Shown here: positions 55,121-63,805 of the stretch, one piece after another
Numbering within the stretch: position 1 is the first letter of the stretch
How the letters are laid out: each line of letters opens with the position of its first letter
From: Myxococcaceae bacterium JPH2
GTDB taxonomy: Bacteria > Myxococcota > Myxococcia > Myxococcales > Myxococcaceae
Assembly: GCA_016458225.1 (NCBI GenBank)
Contig: JAEMGR010000010.1
Coordinates: forward strand, 185,969 to 249,968
Reading direction: 5' to 3'
DNA: 64,000 bases
Translations under genes and position numbers: made by a program
The notes under the pieces: model-generated
The model's input: only the letters and a program-made list of their open reading frames with translations
What the model was told of the DNA's origin: nothing
Database searches by the model: none

Positions 55121-55510
55121 TTACGCGCCCTGCGGACGGGGCGCGACCGCCGCGCGGATGCGCTCGTGGAGCGCGTGGCGACGCTCGCGGAACTGCTCTC
55201 GCTGCGCCTCGGTGAGCGGCGCGCCGCTGGACTCGCGCGCGGCCTTCATTTCGTCGCGGAGCTGACGGGCCTCGGTCTTGAACTGGTCGGCCTGGGCCTG
55301 GCTCAGGCGGCCCTCGGACACACGGCGGTCCAACCGATGCTCCAGCTTCGCGAAGCCACGTCCCCCGCGGTGGCCCCCATGCCCGCGCTCGGAGTGCTCG
55401 CACGTGGAGGTGGCGGGCGAACTCGACGTCGTGGGCGCCTGCTGCGCGAGCGCGGGGAGCGCGAACAGCGCGACGGCGAGCGTGGAACGGAGAAGGGATG
55501 ACGAACGCAT
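55121..55510 (-). CDS. Small periplasmic Spy/CpxP-like protein
   Basis: This encodes 129 residues from the ATG at 55510 (GAGG 8 bases upstream). A signal peptide ends ALAQ. A His/Gly-rich stretch (CEHSERGHGGHRGGRG) is followed by long charged helices with an L-T-x-x-Q motif (APLTEAQREQFRERR) and KLEHRLDRRVSEGRLSQAQA. This resembles the CpxP/Spy chaperone fold or a heavy-metal sensor of the CnrX type. The His cluster may bind metal. No associated regulator or pump is adjacent. Confidence 0.65.
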   Translation of the reverse strand: MRSSSLLRSTLAVALFALPALAQQAPTTSSSPATSTCEHSERGHGGHRGGRGFAKLEHRLDRRVSEGRLSQAQADQFKTEARQLRDEMKAARESSGAPLTEAQREQFRERRHALHERIRAAVAPRPQGA

Positions 55511-55633
55511 GACGGGTTCCTCTGTCGCTGGGGAGCGCCGCGGCTCGACAGTGAGGCGCGGCGCTCGTTTCACAGGGAAGAACCCACGGGGCCCGGGATG
55601 GTTAAATCCACGGCCAACCCCGAGTGACGGCGA

Positions 55634-56170
55634 CTACTGGGTGATGCAGTCACCCATGTCGTAGTTGAAGTCCTGGCGCGGCGTGTGGCCCGGGTCCTGG
55701 TTGATGAGCGCGACGTTCAGCTCCGTGTACGTGACTTCCTGGGAGCTGCCGATGACCGTCTGGGTGCGCACGTTGCGCGTGGTGGACACCACCACCTTGC
55801 CGATCGAGCCGTTCGGCTCCACGCGGTAGCAGTTCAGGATGTGCGGATCGGACGCCGCCACGCGACACGTGGTGTACTGACCGAAGACCGTGCGCTTCTC
55901 GAACGTGCAGCGGCAGTCCCACGGATCGTACTCCTCCGTGACGGTCGCGGCCTCATAGCCACCCGAGGCCGTGCGGACGATCTCGATGAACGAGCCGTCC
56001 TGCGGCTGCTCGCAGTACAGCAGCGTGTTCGAGGTCACGCGGTCCTTCTTGTTCGCGAGCTTCGCCGCGGTGGTGTCGCCCTTCGGCGCCTGAGGCGCGG
56101 GCTCACAGCCGAGCCCCAGCACGGCGCAGCCCAGAACGAGGACAGACGGGAGCTTCCAGGAGAAATGCAT
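55634..56170 (-). CDS. Cysteine-containing lipoprotein of unknown function
   Basis: This encodes 178 residues from the ATG at 56170 (AAAGGA upstream). A lipoprotein signal ends V-L-G-L-G-C. The mature part has further cysteines (LLYCEQP, WDCRCTF, TTCRV, LNCYRV, GDCITQ) likely to form disulphides in the envelope, and beta-strand-rich sequence. I recognise no family. It is a single gene between the small periplasmic protein and the methyltransferase. Confidence 0.65.
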   Translation of the reverse strand: MHFSWKLPSVLVLGCAVLGLGCEPAPQAPKGDTTAAKLANKKDRVTSNTLLYCEQPQDGSFIEIVRTASGGYEAATVTEEYDPWDCRCTFEKRTVFGQYTTCRVAASDPHILNCYRVEPNGSIGKVVVSTTRNVRTQTVIGSSQEVTYTELNVALINQDPGHTPRQDFNYDMGDCITQ

Positions 56171-56288
56171 TCGCGTTCCTTTGGGAGAGGTCCGGAGCAG
56201 TCCGGACCGCGCGCATGGGAGCTTTTCCAGCTTCCCCACGCAACACCCATTTCGGTGGAATGGGTGCGCCTGGAACGTGACACGCGCG

Positions 56289-57083
56289 CTACGGCCGAGC
56301 GGGCTTCAGCGCGCGCGTAGCAATGAAGGGAGAGAGGAATTCCGAGAGGCGATCTCCCTCCATGTACTTGTCCTCGTACAACCCGATGAGGTGGAAGCCC
56401 GCGTCCGTCTGTCCGCCGAGCTGTTCCTCCAGCGAGTGCGCCACGCACAGCGGCTCGCCCTTGTCGGAGTACCGGCGCCGCTCCTCATCCGTCAGGCTGG
56501 TGAAGTCCGAGTACGGCATCGTGTACTTCAGTTGCAGATGCCCCTGCTCCTGCAGCACCGGATCGAAGAGGAAGCTGACGGGGTTGCAGACGCCAGAGAG
56601 GAGCACTCCCCCCGGGCGCAGCACGCGGAAGGCTTCCTTCCAGACGGGCCGAATGGCATCCACGAAGACGTTGGAGCACGGGTGGAAGATGAGATCGAAG
56701 CTCTCATCCGCGAAGACAGACAGGTCGCGCATGTCGCCTTCGACGAGTCGGAGATTCAGCCCCTCGCGCTCGGCCACCTTGCGGTCCTGCCCGAGCTGCG
56801 CGGGCGAGTTGTCGAACACGGTGACGTCCGCGCCCGCCGCCGCGAACACGGGGCCCTGCTGGCCTCCTGCGCTCGCCAACCCCAGCACCTTCTTGCCCTT
56901 GAGGTCCCCGAACCAGGACCTCGGCACCGGCTTGGTCGGCGTCAGCAACACCGACCACTCGCCGCGACGCGCCGCGGCGATGACTTCAGGCCCCACGGGC
57001 AGCGTCCAGCGGTTCTGCCCCTTGGTGACCTCTTGATTCCACGCCTCGCGGTTGTACGCGCGCACATCCACTTCAGCCTTCAT
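56289..57083 (-). CDS. SAM-dependent methyltransferase, class I
   Basis: This encodes 264 residues from the ATG at 57083, with GGAAGG 7 bases upstream. The Rossmann motif I is VLGLASAGGQQG (Gly-rich), with VFDNSPAQL as motif II, LIFHPCSN as motif III-like and VLRPGGVLL as a later motif. Substrate is unknown; similar proteins include UbiE-like and small-molecule methyltransferases. It overlaps the SDR gene by 11 bases and so belongs to the lysine-catabolic operon, where a methylation step is not expected. Confidence 0.85.
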   Translation of the reverse strand: MKAEVDVRAYNREAWNQEVTKGQNRWTLPVGPEVIAAARRGEWSVLLTPTKPVPRSWFGDLKGKKVLGLASAGGQQGPVFAAAGADVTVFDNSPAQLGQDRKVAEREGLNLRLVEGDMRDLSVFADESFDLIFHPCSNVFVDAIRPVWKEAFRVLRPGGVLLSGVCNPVSFLFDPVLQEQGHLQLKYTMPYSDFTSLTDEERRRYSDKGEPLCVAHSLEEQLGGQTDAGFHLIGLYEDKYMEGDRLSEFLSPFIATRALKPARP

Positions 57084-57849
57084 GCAACACCCTTCCTTCC
57101 ATGCCACCGGCAACGGTGATGACCTCGCCGGTGACGTGACCGCTGATCCGGTCTGACGCGAGCGACACCACCACCCGCGCCACGTCCTCGGGCTGCCCCA
57201 CCTTGCGCAGCGGCATGGTCCGCGTGACGCGCCCCACGAACGCCGGGTCGTCCAGCTTGTTGCGGTGGCGATCCACCGCGGTCCAGCCCGGGCACACCAC
57301 GTTCACCCGACCCAGCGGCGCGATGCGGCCCAGCTCGTTCTTCAGGCTCTTGAGGAAGCCGCCCGTGAGCGCGCCCTTGGCCGCCGCGTAGTCCGCGTGG
57401 CCCGCCTCGCCGAACAGCCCCGCTGTCGAGCTGATGATGACGATGTTGCCCGAACCCGTGGTGGCCACGTGCCGAAGGAAGGCGCGGCAACTCAGGAACA
57501 CGCTGTCCAGGTTCTCGGCGAGCGTGCGCCGCCACCGGGCCAGCGACATCTGCCACACGGCCTCGTCGGCGGGAGGCCACACGCCCGCGTTGCACACGAG
57601 CACATCCAAGCGCCCCAGCCCCGACACCGCGGCGGGGACGAGCGCATCCACCTCGGCCTCCACCGTGAGGTCCGCGCGCACCGCCACGCCTCCTACCTCA
57701 CGCGCCAGGTCGGCGGCCTTGGCGACGTTGGCGTGGTGGTGGACCGCCACGCGCGCGCCCTCCTCCGCGAAGGCGCGCACCAGCGCGGAGCCGATGCCGC
57801 CCGCGCCTCCTGTTACCAGCACGCCGTGGCCGCTCAGCCCCGTATCCAT
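57073..57849 (-). CDS. Short-chain dehydrogenase/reductase
   Basis: This encodes 258 residues, a classical SDR: nucleotide-binding TGGAGGIG, NAG in VLVCNAGVW, catalytic Ser in ISSTAGLF and YAAAK (Tyr-x-x-x-Lys), all intact. It probably uses NAD(P)H to oxidise or reduce an alcohol, amine or keto group. Located between kce and the methyltransferase in the leftward lysine cluster, it might carry out the 3,5-diaminohexanoate oxidation normally done by Kdd; this is inference. Confidence 0.9.
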   Translation of the reverse strand: MDTGLSGHGVLVTGGAGGIGSALVRAFAEEGARVAVHHHANVAKAADLAREVGGVAVRADLTVEAEVDALVPAAVSGLGRLDVLVCNAGVWPPADEAVWQMSLARWRRTLAENLDSVFLSCRAFLRHVATTGSGNIVIISSTAGLFGEAGHADYAAAKGALTGGFLKSLKNELGRIAPLGRVNVVCPGWTAVDRHRNKLDDPAFVGRVTRTMPLRKVGQPEDVARVVVSLASDRISGHVTGEVITVAGGMEGRVLHEG

Positions 57850-57882
57850 GTGCCTGTCTCCTCGACGTCGCTGGCGCGGGCT

Positions 57883-58713
57883 CTAGCCCAGGCGCAGAAG
57901 TTGGCGAGCCTGCTCGGGCGTGGCCAGCTCACGGCCGTGCGCCTTCGCGCGCCGGACCGCGTCCTGCACCAGCTCCCAGTTGCCCTTCGCGAGCACGCCC
58001 TTGGACACGTAGATGTTGTCCTCCAGGCCCACGCGCGCGTTGCCGCCCCGCTTCGCCGCCTCCTCCACGTAGGGGAGCTGGAAGCGACCCACACCCGCCA
58101 CCGTCCAGGTGGAGTGCTCGGGCAACGAGGCGATCATGAAGTCCAGCACCTCGGGACGGGCCTGGAGCGTGCCCGGCACGCCGAGCACGAAGTCGAAGTG
58201 CGCCGGAAGCTCGACGAGCCCCTCCTTCGCCAGGTAGCGCGCCTCGTCGATCATCCCCACGTCGAAGCACTCCAGCTCCGGCCGGAGCCCCGCCCCGCGG
58301 ATGCGCTTGGCGATGTCGCGAACGAGCGGGCGAGGATTCCAGAAGACCTCCTCGCCGAAGTTCACCGTGCCCGTGGTGAGCGTGGCCATGTCCGGCCGGT
58401 CCGCGCCCGTCAGCGTCAGCGGACCGCAGCGCTCGTCCACCGTCATGCCCACCGCGCCGCCCGTGGACGTCTGGATGAGCACGTCCGTGCGCTTGCGGAT
58501 GGCGCGGATGGCGGCTCGGAACAGCTCCGCGTCCTGCGAGGGCTTGCCGTCCGCCGTGCGCACGTGCAGGTGCACCATGGCGGCGCCCGCCTCGCGGCAG
58601 CGGACCGCGTCCTCGGCGATCTCCTCGGCGGTGATGGGCAGGTGCGGCGTCTGAGCGCGCGTCGTCTCCGCGCCCACCATCGCCGCGGTGATGACCATGG
58701 GAGGCAGGCTCAT
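57883..58713 (-). CDS. kce: 3-keto-5-aminohexanoate cleavage enzyme
   Basis: This encodes 276 residues from the ATG at 58713 which overlaps the kal stop (ATGA). It is a BKACE/DUF849 protein: a TIM barrel with the zinc ligands in [14 protein letters not shown] and GLEDN near the C-terminus, and [10 protein letters not shown]. In the lysine fermentation pathway the enzyme condenses 3-keto-5-aminohexanoate with acetyl-CoA to give acetoacetate and 3-aminobutyryl-CoA. Other BKACE members use other beta-keto acids, but the kam/kal neighbours fix this assignment. Confidence 0.88.
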   Translation of the reverse strand: MSLPPMVITAAMVGAETTRAQTPHLPITAEEIAEDAVRCREAGAAMVHLHVRTADGKPSQDAELFRAAIRAIRKRTDVLIQTSTGGAVGMTVDERCGPLTLTGADRPDMATLTTGTVNFGEEVFWNPRPLVRDIAKRIRGAGLRPELECFDVGMIDEARYLAKEGLVELPAHFDFVLGVPGTLQARPEVLDFMIASLPEHSTWTVAGVGRFQLPYVEEAAKRGGNARVGLEDNIYVSKGVLAKGNWELVQDAVRRAKAHGRELATPEQARQLLRLG

Positions 58714-59108
58714 CGCGCGCCTCGCTGCTTGTCCTTGGGCACCACGCAGGTGCCCGTGGCGCGGCACACCACCACGGGCTCGGCCAGCACGTCCGCCGCG
58801 GAGTCGTTCACGTCCGTGCGAGGACGGATGACCTTGCGCGCCTCGAAGCGCATCTTCCGGGACGTGTTGCCCTCCGAAAGAATCTCGCCCTCGGCCTCGA
58901 TGAAGTCCCCGGCGTACACCGGCGCGAGGAACTCCACCGCGTCATAGGCCCGGAAGAGGCCCTCGTCGCCATCGGCGCGGATGCACAGCTCGGTGGCCAC
59001 GTCGCCGAACAGGCCGAGCATGCGAGCCCCATCCACCAGGTTGCCGCCGTAGTGCGCGTCGTGGCTGCTCATGCGCAGGCGGATGACCGCCTTCATTCCC
59101 GTGCTCAC
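58710..59108 (-). CDS. kal: 3-aminobutyryl-CoA ammonia-lyase
   Basis: This encodes 132 residues from a GTG at 59108 that overlaps the kamE stop (GTGA) and has GGGAGA upstream. It is a hotdog-fold enzyme that removes ammonia from 3-aminobutyryl-CoA to give crotonyl-CoA. The family block [20 protein letters not shown], then [20 protein letters not shown] and GNTSRKM are all present. Translational coupling to kamE and kce supports the pathway assignment. Confidence 0.9.
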   Translation of the reverse strand: MSTGMKAVIRLRMSSHDAHYGGNLVDGARMLGLFGDVATELCIRADGDEGLFRAYDAVEFLAPVYAGDFIEAEGEILSEGNTSRKMRFEARKVIRPRTDVNDSAADVLAEPVVVCRATGTCVVPKDKQRGAR

Positions 59109-59890
59109 TGCGGCTCTCCCTGGTAGTGCGCGTCCGCGGACTCCTTGCCCATCTTCTTGAGCAAGGCGTGAACGATGTAGTTGGCCACGTCCGACGGCTT
59201 GGTGCCCGGGCCGAAGCCCGCGTCGAAGCCCAGCTCCAGCGCCAGCTTGTGGTCCACGCGCGGGCCGCCCAAGAGGAGCTGCACCTTGCCGTGGATGCCC
59301 GCGGCCTTGGCCGCGTCAATGAACTGCCGCGAGTTGTCCTTGTGCACGTCGCGCTGGGTGACCACCTGGGACACCAGGATGGCGTCGGCGTTCTTCGCCA
59401 TCGCCTTCTTGATGAGGTCCTCGTTGGGGACCTGGCTGCCCAGGTTGAACGCCTCGAACCCGGGGTAGCGCTCCAGGCCGTAGTCGCCCGCGTAGCCCTT
59501 CATGTTCAGGATGGCGTCGATGCCCACCGTGTGCGTGTCCGTGCCGGTGCACGCGCCGAACACGACGATGCGCCGCCCCACCTTCTCCTTGATGAGGCCG
59601 TTGAGGTCATCGAAGCCCATCTTGCGGACGATGACCTCGGGGACGTCGATCTCCGAGTAGTCGAGGTACATGCCCGAGCGGGCGTACACGATGAAGAAGG
59701 TATAGGTGTCCGCGGCGCGCTCGGCGGCGGCGACCTTCACGTCCGTGAAGCCCATCTTGCGGGCGAACACGGCCGCGGCCTCCTTGGCCTTCTCCGACAG
59801 CGGCACCGGCAGGGTGAAGGACAGCTGCACCACGCCGTCGTCGCGACGGTCTCCGTACGGACGGATGATCTGCTTGCTCGGCTTCACCAT
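59105..59890 (-). CDS. kamE: Beta-lysine 5,6-aminomutase, beta subunit (B12 binding)
   Basis: This encodes 261 residues, the usual size. It binds adenosylcobalamin through the D-x-H-x-x-G motif (Asp118, His120, Gly123 in TDTHTVG) and a C-terminal Rossmann-type cobalamin domain ([28 protein letters not shown]). Lys131 in [10 protein letters not shown] is a candidate for the lysine that holds pyridoxal phosphate. With KamD it moves the terminal amino group of beta-lysine from C6 to C5. It begins 4 bases after the unknown exported protein gene. Confidence 0.95.
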   Translation of the reverse strand: MVKPSKQIIRPYGDRRDDGVVQLSFTLPVPLSEKAKEAAAVFARKMGFTDVKVAAAERAADTYTFFIVYARSGMYLDYSEIDVPEVIVRKMGFDDLNGLIKEKVGRRIVVFGACTGTDTHTVGIDAILNMKGYAGDYGLERYPGFEAFNLGSQVPNEDLIKKAMAKNADAILVSQVVTQRDVHKDNSRQFIDAAKAAGIHGKVQLLLGGPRVDHKLALELGFDAGFGPGTKPSDVANYIVHALLKKMGKESADAHYQGEPQ

Positions 59891-59894
59891 CGGC

Positions 59895-60374
59895 TCACTT
59901 CCCCCCTGCGCGCGTGAACATCACGCTCGTGCCCACCTTCTGGGCCAGCGGCGCGAAGCGGTCCTGCTTGCCCTGCTCCAGATGGAAGACCACCGACCAG
60001 GTCGTCTTCCCGTTGCAGCCCACGTACGTCATGGTCTGCACCGCGCCACTGCCATCCGCGGCCGTGTCCGAGTCCGTGCGCCAGGCCGCCGGCTGACCGC
60101 CCACCGACAGGCGCGTCCAGCCCGTGCCTCCGATGGAGCGGACAATCTTGTCCACGCAGACCTGGGCCTTCATGCCCGCGGTCTGCACCGCGCCCACGTC
60201 CACCAGGAAGTAGGCATCCCCCGACGGCGCCAGGAACTTGTCCGAGCCCTCCGCCATCGAGTGGGTCCATGCCGCCGGGACCTTCAGCGAGATGGACTTC
60301 ACCGGGTACGCCGACAGCGCATCCGCCGAGCCGCCCGCGGCCAGCATCAACGACAGAAAGGTGCCGACCATCAT
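59895..60374 (-). CDS. Small exported protein of unknown function within the kam operon
   Basis: This encodes 159 residues. The ATG overlaps the kamD stop by 4 bases and the stop is 4 bases before kamE, so it is firmly inside the operon. A short hydrophobic N-terminus (MMVGTFLSLMLAAGGSADA) looks like a signal peptide. The mature part (VKSISLKVPAAWTHSMAEGS, APSGDAYFLVDVGAVQTAG, QVCVDKIVRSIG, YVGCNGKTTW, FAPLAQKVGTSVMF) resembles a compact beta-sandwich with two cysteines. No family recognised. Interrupting a cytoplasmic two-subunit enzyme with an exported protein is unexpected. Confidence 0.75.
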   Translation of the reverse strand: MMVGTFLSLMLAAGGSADALSAYPVKSISLKVPAAWTHSMAEGSDKFLAPSGDAYFLVDVGAVQTAGMKAQVCVDKIVRSIGGTGWTRLSVGGQPAAWRTDSDTAADGSGAVQTMTYVGCNGKTTWSVVFHLEQGKQDRFAPLAQKVGTSVMFTRAGGK

Positions 60375-61921
60375 GACGCCTCCAGGAGTTCCAGGAACGG
60401 GTTGAAGTAATCCGGAGCCTTCTCCAGCACGCCATCCAGGCCCTTGCCGCCGGTCTCCTCGCGCTTCACGTCGCCGAAGCGCCCCTTGCCGATGGCGGCC
60501 ACCATGCCCTCGTCACGGCACTCCTGGAGAAGCTCCATCGCCTTGCCGAACACCTCGCGCGCGCGGTTGGCGATCTTCCCGTCCTCGCGGATGGTGAACT
60601 CCTCGTCGATGCCACGCGCCGCGCGGTGGATGTACGCCGCCGACTTGAGGGCCACGAAGCGGTCCGCGAGCAGCGGCGTGTGCATGGCCTCGGTCATCAT
60701 GCCGAGCAGCTGGATGCCCTGCCGCGTCCAGATGGCCACCAGGTCCGCCATCACGTCGTACGCGTGGCTGAAGAAGATGTCCGTCTCCTTGTGCTTGGTG
60801 GGCGGCATGTACTTCAGCGGCGCGTCGGGGAAGCAGCGGCGCACCAGCATGGCCTGCGACAGCTCCAGGAGGAGCGTGTCGTCGCGGTACGGATCAATCT
60901 CGTACGAGTGGCCGATGCCGAGCTGCCAGTCCTTGAGGCCCGCGCGCTTGGCGAAGGACTCGTTGATGAACTGGCTGGCGATGACCGTGTGGGCCGCGTC
61001 GTAGGCGTCGGCCGTGGTGATGTAGTTGTCCTCGCCGGTGTTGATGATGATGCCGGCGAGCGCGCAGATGCGGCGGCTGAAGTACTGGTCGATGAACGTC
61101 CGACGCATGTTGATGTCGCGGAAGAGGATTCCGTACATCGCGTCGTTGAGGAGCATGTCCAGCTTCTCGTAGGCCGCGCAGAAGGCGATCTCCGACATGC
61201 AGAGGCCGGACGAGTAGTTGGTCAGCTGGATGTAGCGCTTGAGCTTGCGGCTCTCGTCATCCAGGGCCTCGCGCATGACGCGGAAGTTCTCCTGGGTGGC
61301 GTAGGTGCCGCCGTAGCCCTCGGTGGTCGCGCCGTGGGGCACGTAGTCCAGCAGCGACTGCGCGGTGGAGCGGATGACCGCGATGACGTCCGCGCCCGCC
61401 TGGGCCGCCGCGCGCGCCTGATCCACGTCGTCGTAGATGTTGCCGGTGGCGACGATGACGTACTTGTGCGGCGCCGGAGACATGGGGAACTGCTTGCGCA
61501 GGTCGTCTCGCTGGCTGATGCGCGCGCGCATGTCCTCCATGGCGGCGCGGGCCTCGGCGCGAACCTCCGCGCGCAGGTTCTGCTCCATCTCCGGAGACAG
61601 CGCGGCGAGCTTCTCGGTGGGCAGCGCGGTGAGGCGTTCCACGGCCTCCAGCGGACTCTTCGCCCCCAGTTGGAGGGCCCGGCCGTACCAATAGGCGGCC
61701 CCCTTGTTGAGCACCCCGGCGGCCTTCAGCTTGTCGACCATCAGGTTGGCGAGCGGCACCCCGCGCGCCCCGGCACCCGAGATGCCGAAGAACCGAAGAA
61801 CGGTGCGCTCGATAGAAACAGTGGTGTTGTGGCGGATGAGGTCGAACGTCGGGTTGACGATCTCCTCCGCCAGCGTGCGCGCATGAGCTATCTGCGCGTC
61901 GTCGATGAACGGGCCTGGCAT
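60371..61921 (-). CDS. kamD: Beta-lysine 5,6-aminomutase, alpha subunit
   Basis: This encodes 516 residues from the ATG at 61921, matching known KamD length; an ATG four codons upstream is also possible, and neither has a strong ribosome binding site. The large subunit carries the TIM barrel that binds the substrate and PLP. Family-type segments are HNTTVSIERTVLRFFGI, GATTEGYGGTYATQENFRVM, QLTNYSSGLCMSEIAF, TGEDNYITTADAY and GIGHSYEIDPYRDDT. It is the first gene of the operon, which reads kamD, unknown, kamE, kal, kce, SDR, methyltransferase. Confidence 0.95.
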   Translation of the reverse strand: MPGPFIDDAQIAHARTLAEEIVNPTFDLIRHNTTVSIERTVLRFFGISGAGARGVPLANLMVDKLKAAGVLNKGAAYWYGRALQLGAKSPLEAVERLTALPTEKLAALSPEMEQNLRAEVRAEARAAMEDMRARISQRDDLRKQFPMSPAPHKYVIVATGNIYDDVDQARAAAQAGADVIAVIRSTAQSLLDYVPHGATTEGYGGTYATQENFRVMREALDDESRKLKRYIQLTNYSSGLCMSEIAFCAAYEKLDMLLNDAMYGILFRDINMRRTFIDQYFSRRICALAGIIINTGEDNYITTADAYDAAHTVIASQFINESFAKRAGLKDWQLGIGHSYEIDPYRDDTLLLELSQAMLVRRCFPDAPLKYMPPTKHKETDIFFSHAYDVMADLVAIWTRQGIQLLGMMTEAMHTPLLADRFVALKSAAYIHRAARGIDEEFTIREDGKIANRAREVFGKAMELLQECRDEGMVAAIGKGRFGDVKREETGGKGLDGVLEKAPDYFNPFLELLEAS

Positions 61922-62263
61922 GCGCGGCACCATACCCGCCAAAGGGTCGGAAGTGCTCAAGAAACCCGGCACGCAACCCCCTCCAAGGTCCTCAGTTTCC
62001 AAGGCTCGCACGCTCGCCGCACCGCGCCGTGAACCCGCGCGCCCCGGAACCCGGGCCGGGCGTGCGCCTCCCTTGGCACTGACGCCACCACACCGGAATC
62101 CCGGTGACGCCAACCACCGAAATCCCGGTTCACGCACCGAGGGGACGGTGGCGAGATGCCACGGCTCACATCCAAGCTCTCGGATTCATTGAACCCAGGC
62201 GGACGGCACGCGGGCTGCTCAAGGGGTCGGGCGCAACGCCCTCTTCCCCACTGGAGCCCCCGC
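61922..62263. other. Divergent control region between kamD and catalase
   Basis: These 342 bases have no gene. They must hold promoters for the leftward kam operon and the rightward catalase. The one structured part is a pair of 15-base direct repeats at 62091-62129 (listed separately); an imperfect third copy may lie at 62042-62055. I see no convincing -35/-10 pair. Confidence 0.5.
62091..62129. repeat. Two 15-base direct repeats with imperfect dyad symmetry
   Basis: CACCGGAATCCCGGT (62091-62105) and CACCGAAATCCCGGT (62115-62129) match in 14 of 15 bases and start 24 bases apart. Each copy is itself nearly palindromic (ACCGG ... CCGGT). This is the arrangement of a regulator operator repeated on one DNA face, and lies 135 bases ahead of the catalase ATG. 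The regulator is unknown. Confidence 0.5.
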
Positions 62264-63790
62264 ATGAAAGTCCATTCGTTGGTCCTCGCGGCCCTGTTCG
62301 CTGGCACTCCGACCCTGGCGGCCGGCACGCCGCCTCCCCTCACCACCGACTCGGGGGCGCCTGCGGGCACCAACCAGAGCTCCAAGACGGCGGGCCCGCG
62401 CGGCGGCGTGCTGCTGGAGGACTTCCACCTCATCGAGAAGCTCGCGCGGTTCGATCGCGAGCGCATCCCCGAGCGCGTGGTGCACGCGCGCGGCGTGGGC
62501 GCGCACGGCACGTTCGAGAGCTACGGTGACTTCTCGCAGCTGACGCGCGCGTCTCTCTTCTCAGCCAAGGGCAAGAAGACACCGATGTTCGTGCGCTTCT
62601 CCACCGTCATCCATCCGACGGGCTCGCCCGAGACGCTGCGCGACCCGCGAGGCTTCGCGCTCAAGTTCTACACGGACGAGGGCAACTGGGACCTGGTGGG
62701 CAACAACCTGCCCGTCTTCTTCATCCGCGACGCCATCAAGTTCCCGGACATGGTGCACAGCCTCAAGCCGTCACCCGTCACCAACCGACAGGACCCCAAT
62801 CGCTTCTTCGACTTCTTCTCGCACGTGCCCGAGTCGACGCACATGCTCACGCAGGTCTACTCGGACCTGGGCATCCCGGCGAACTACCGCCAGATGAACG
62901 GCCACGGCGTCCACGCCTTCAAGTTCGTCAACGCGAAGGGCGAGGTCCGCTACGTGAAGTTCAATTGGAAGTCGCAGCAAGGCGTGCGGAGCCTCACCGC
63001 CGAGGACGCCGCGCGCGTCGCGAGCCAGGACTTCCAGCACGCCACGCAGGACCTCTACACCTCCGTCCAACAGGGCAAGTTCCCCGTGTGGGAGCTGAGC
63101 GCGCAGGTGTTGGATCCGAAGGACCTGGATGCGTTCACGTTCGACCCGCTCGACGCCACCAAGGTCTGGCCCGAGGCCAAGGTGCCCTCCGTGAAGCTCG
63201 GCAAGTTCACGCTCAACGCCATGCCGGACAACTTCTTCGAGGAGACGGAGCAGGCCGCCTTCTCGCCGGGCGTCGTGCCTCCAGGCATCGAGCCCTCCGA
63301 GGACCGCCTGCTGCAAGGCCGGCTCTTCGCCTACGCGGACACGCAGCGCTACCGCATCGGCGCCAACTACCTGTCATTGCCCATCAACCGCGCCCAGGCT
63401 CCCGTCCACAACAACAACCAGGGCGGAGCGCTCAACGCGGGCCACACGAAGTCGGACGTCAACTACGAGCCGAGCATCACGCGCGAGACGGCCGATGCCC
63501 CGGCGTACCTCCTGTCCGATGCGCCCCTGACGGGCAGCACCCAGCAGCGGCCCATCGACAAGGCGGACAACTTCTCGCAGGCGGGTGACTTCTACGCGGC
63601 GCTCAGCGCCCCGGAGAAGGAGCGCCTCGTGAAGAACCTCGCCGCGGACCTGGGGCAGGTGCGCGACGCGAAGGTGAAGGCGCGCATGGTCGGTTTCTTC
63701 TACAGCGCGAACGCCGACTACGGCACGCGGCTGGCCAAGGCCGTGGGCGTGACGCTGGACGACGCCCGCGCCACCCTCGCCGCGCGATAG
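62264..63790 (+). CDS. Exported monofunctional catalase
   Basis: This encodes 508 residues from the ATG at 62264 (GGAG 8 bases upstream). A Sec-type signal peptide (MKVHSLVLAALFAGTPTLAA) precedes a normal haem catalase: catalytic His in RVVHARGVGAHGTF, Asn in LVGNNLPVFFIRD, FRDP-like PRGFALKFYTDEGNWD, and the haem-ligand Tyr in RLFAYADTQRYRIG. It is a small-subunit catalase by length. Export indicates defence against hydrogen peroxide outside the cytoplasm. A terminator follows. Confidence 0.93.
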   Translation: MKVHSLVLAALFAGTPTLAAGTPPPLTTDSGAPAGTNQSSKTAGPRGGVLLEDFHLIEKLARFDRERIPERVVHARGVGAHGTFESYGDFSQLTRASLFSAKGKKTPMFVRFSTVIHPTGSPETLRDPRGFALKFYTDEGNWDLVGNNLPVFFIRDAIKFPDMVHSLKPSPVTNRQDPNRFFDFFSHVPESTHMLTQVYSDLGIPANYRQMNGHGVHAFKFVNAKGEVRYVKFNWKSQQGVRSLTAEDAARVASQDFQHATQDLYTSVQQGKFPVWELSAQVLDPKDLDAFTFDPLDATKVWPEAKVPSVKLGKFTLNAMPDNFFEETEQAAFSPGVVPPGIEPSEDRLLQGRLFAYADTQRYRIGANYLSLPINRAQAPVHNNNQGGALNAGHTKSDVNYEPSITRETADAPAYLLSDAPLTGSTQQRPIDKADNFSQAGDFYAALSAPEKERLVKNLAADLGQVRDAKVKARMVGFFYSANADYGTRLAKAVGVTLDDARATLAAR

Positions 63791-63805
63791 GTCGAGCGCT
63801 GCCGG

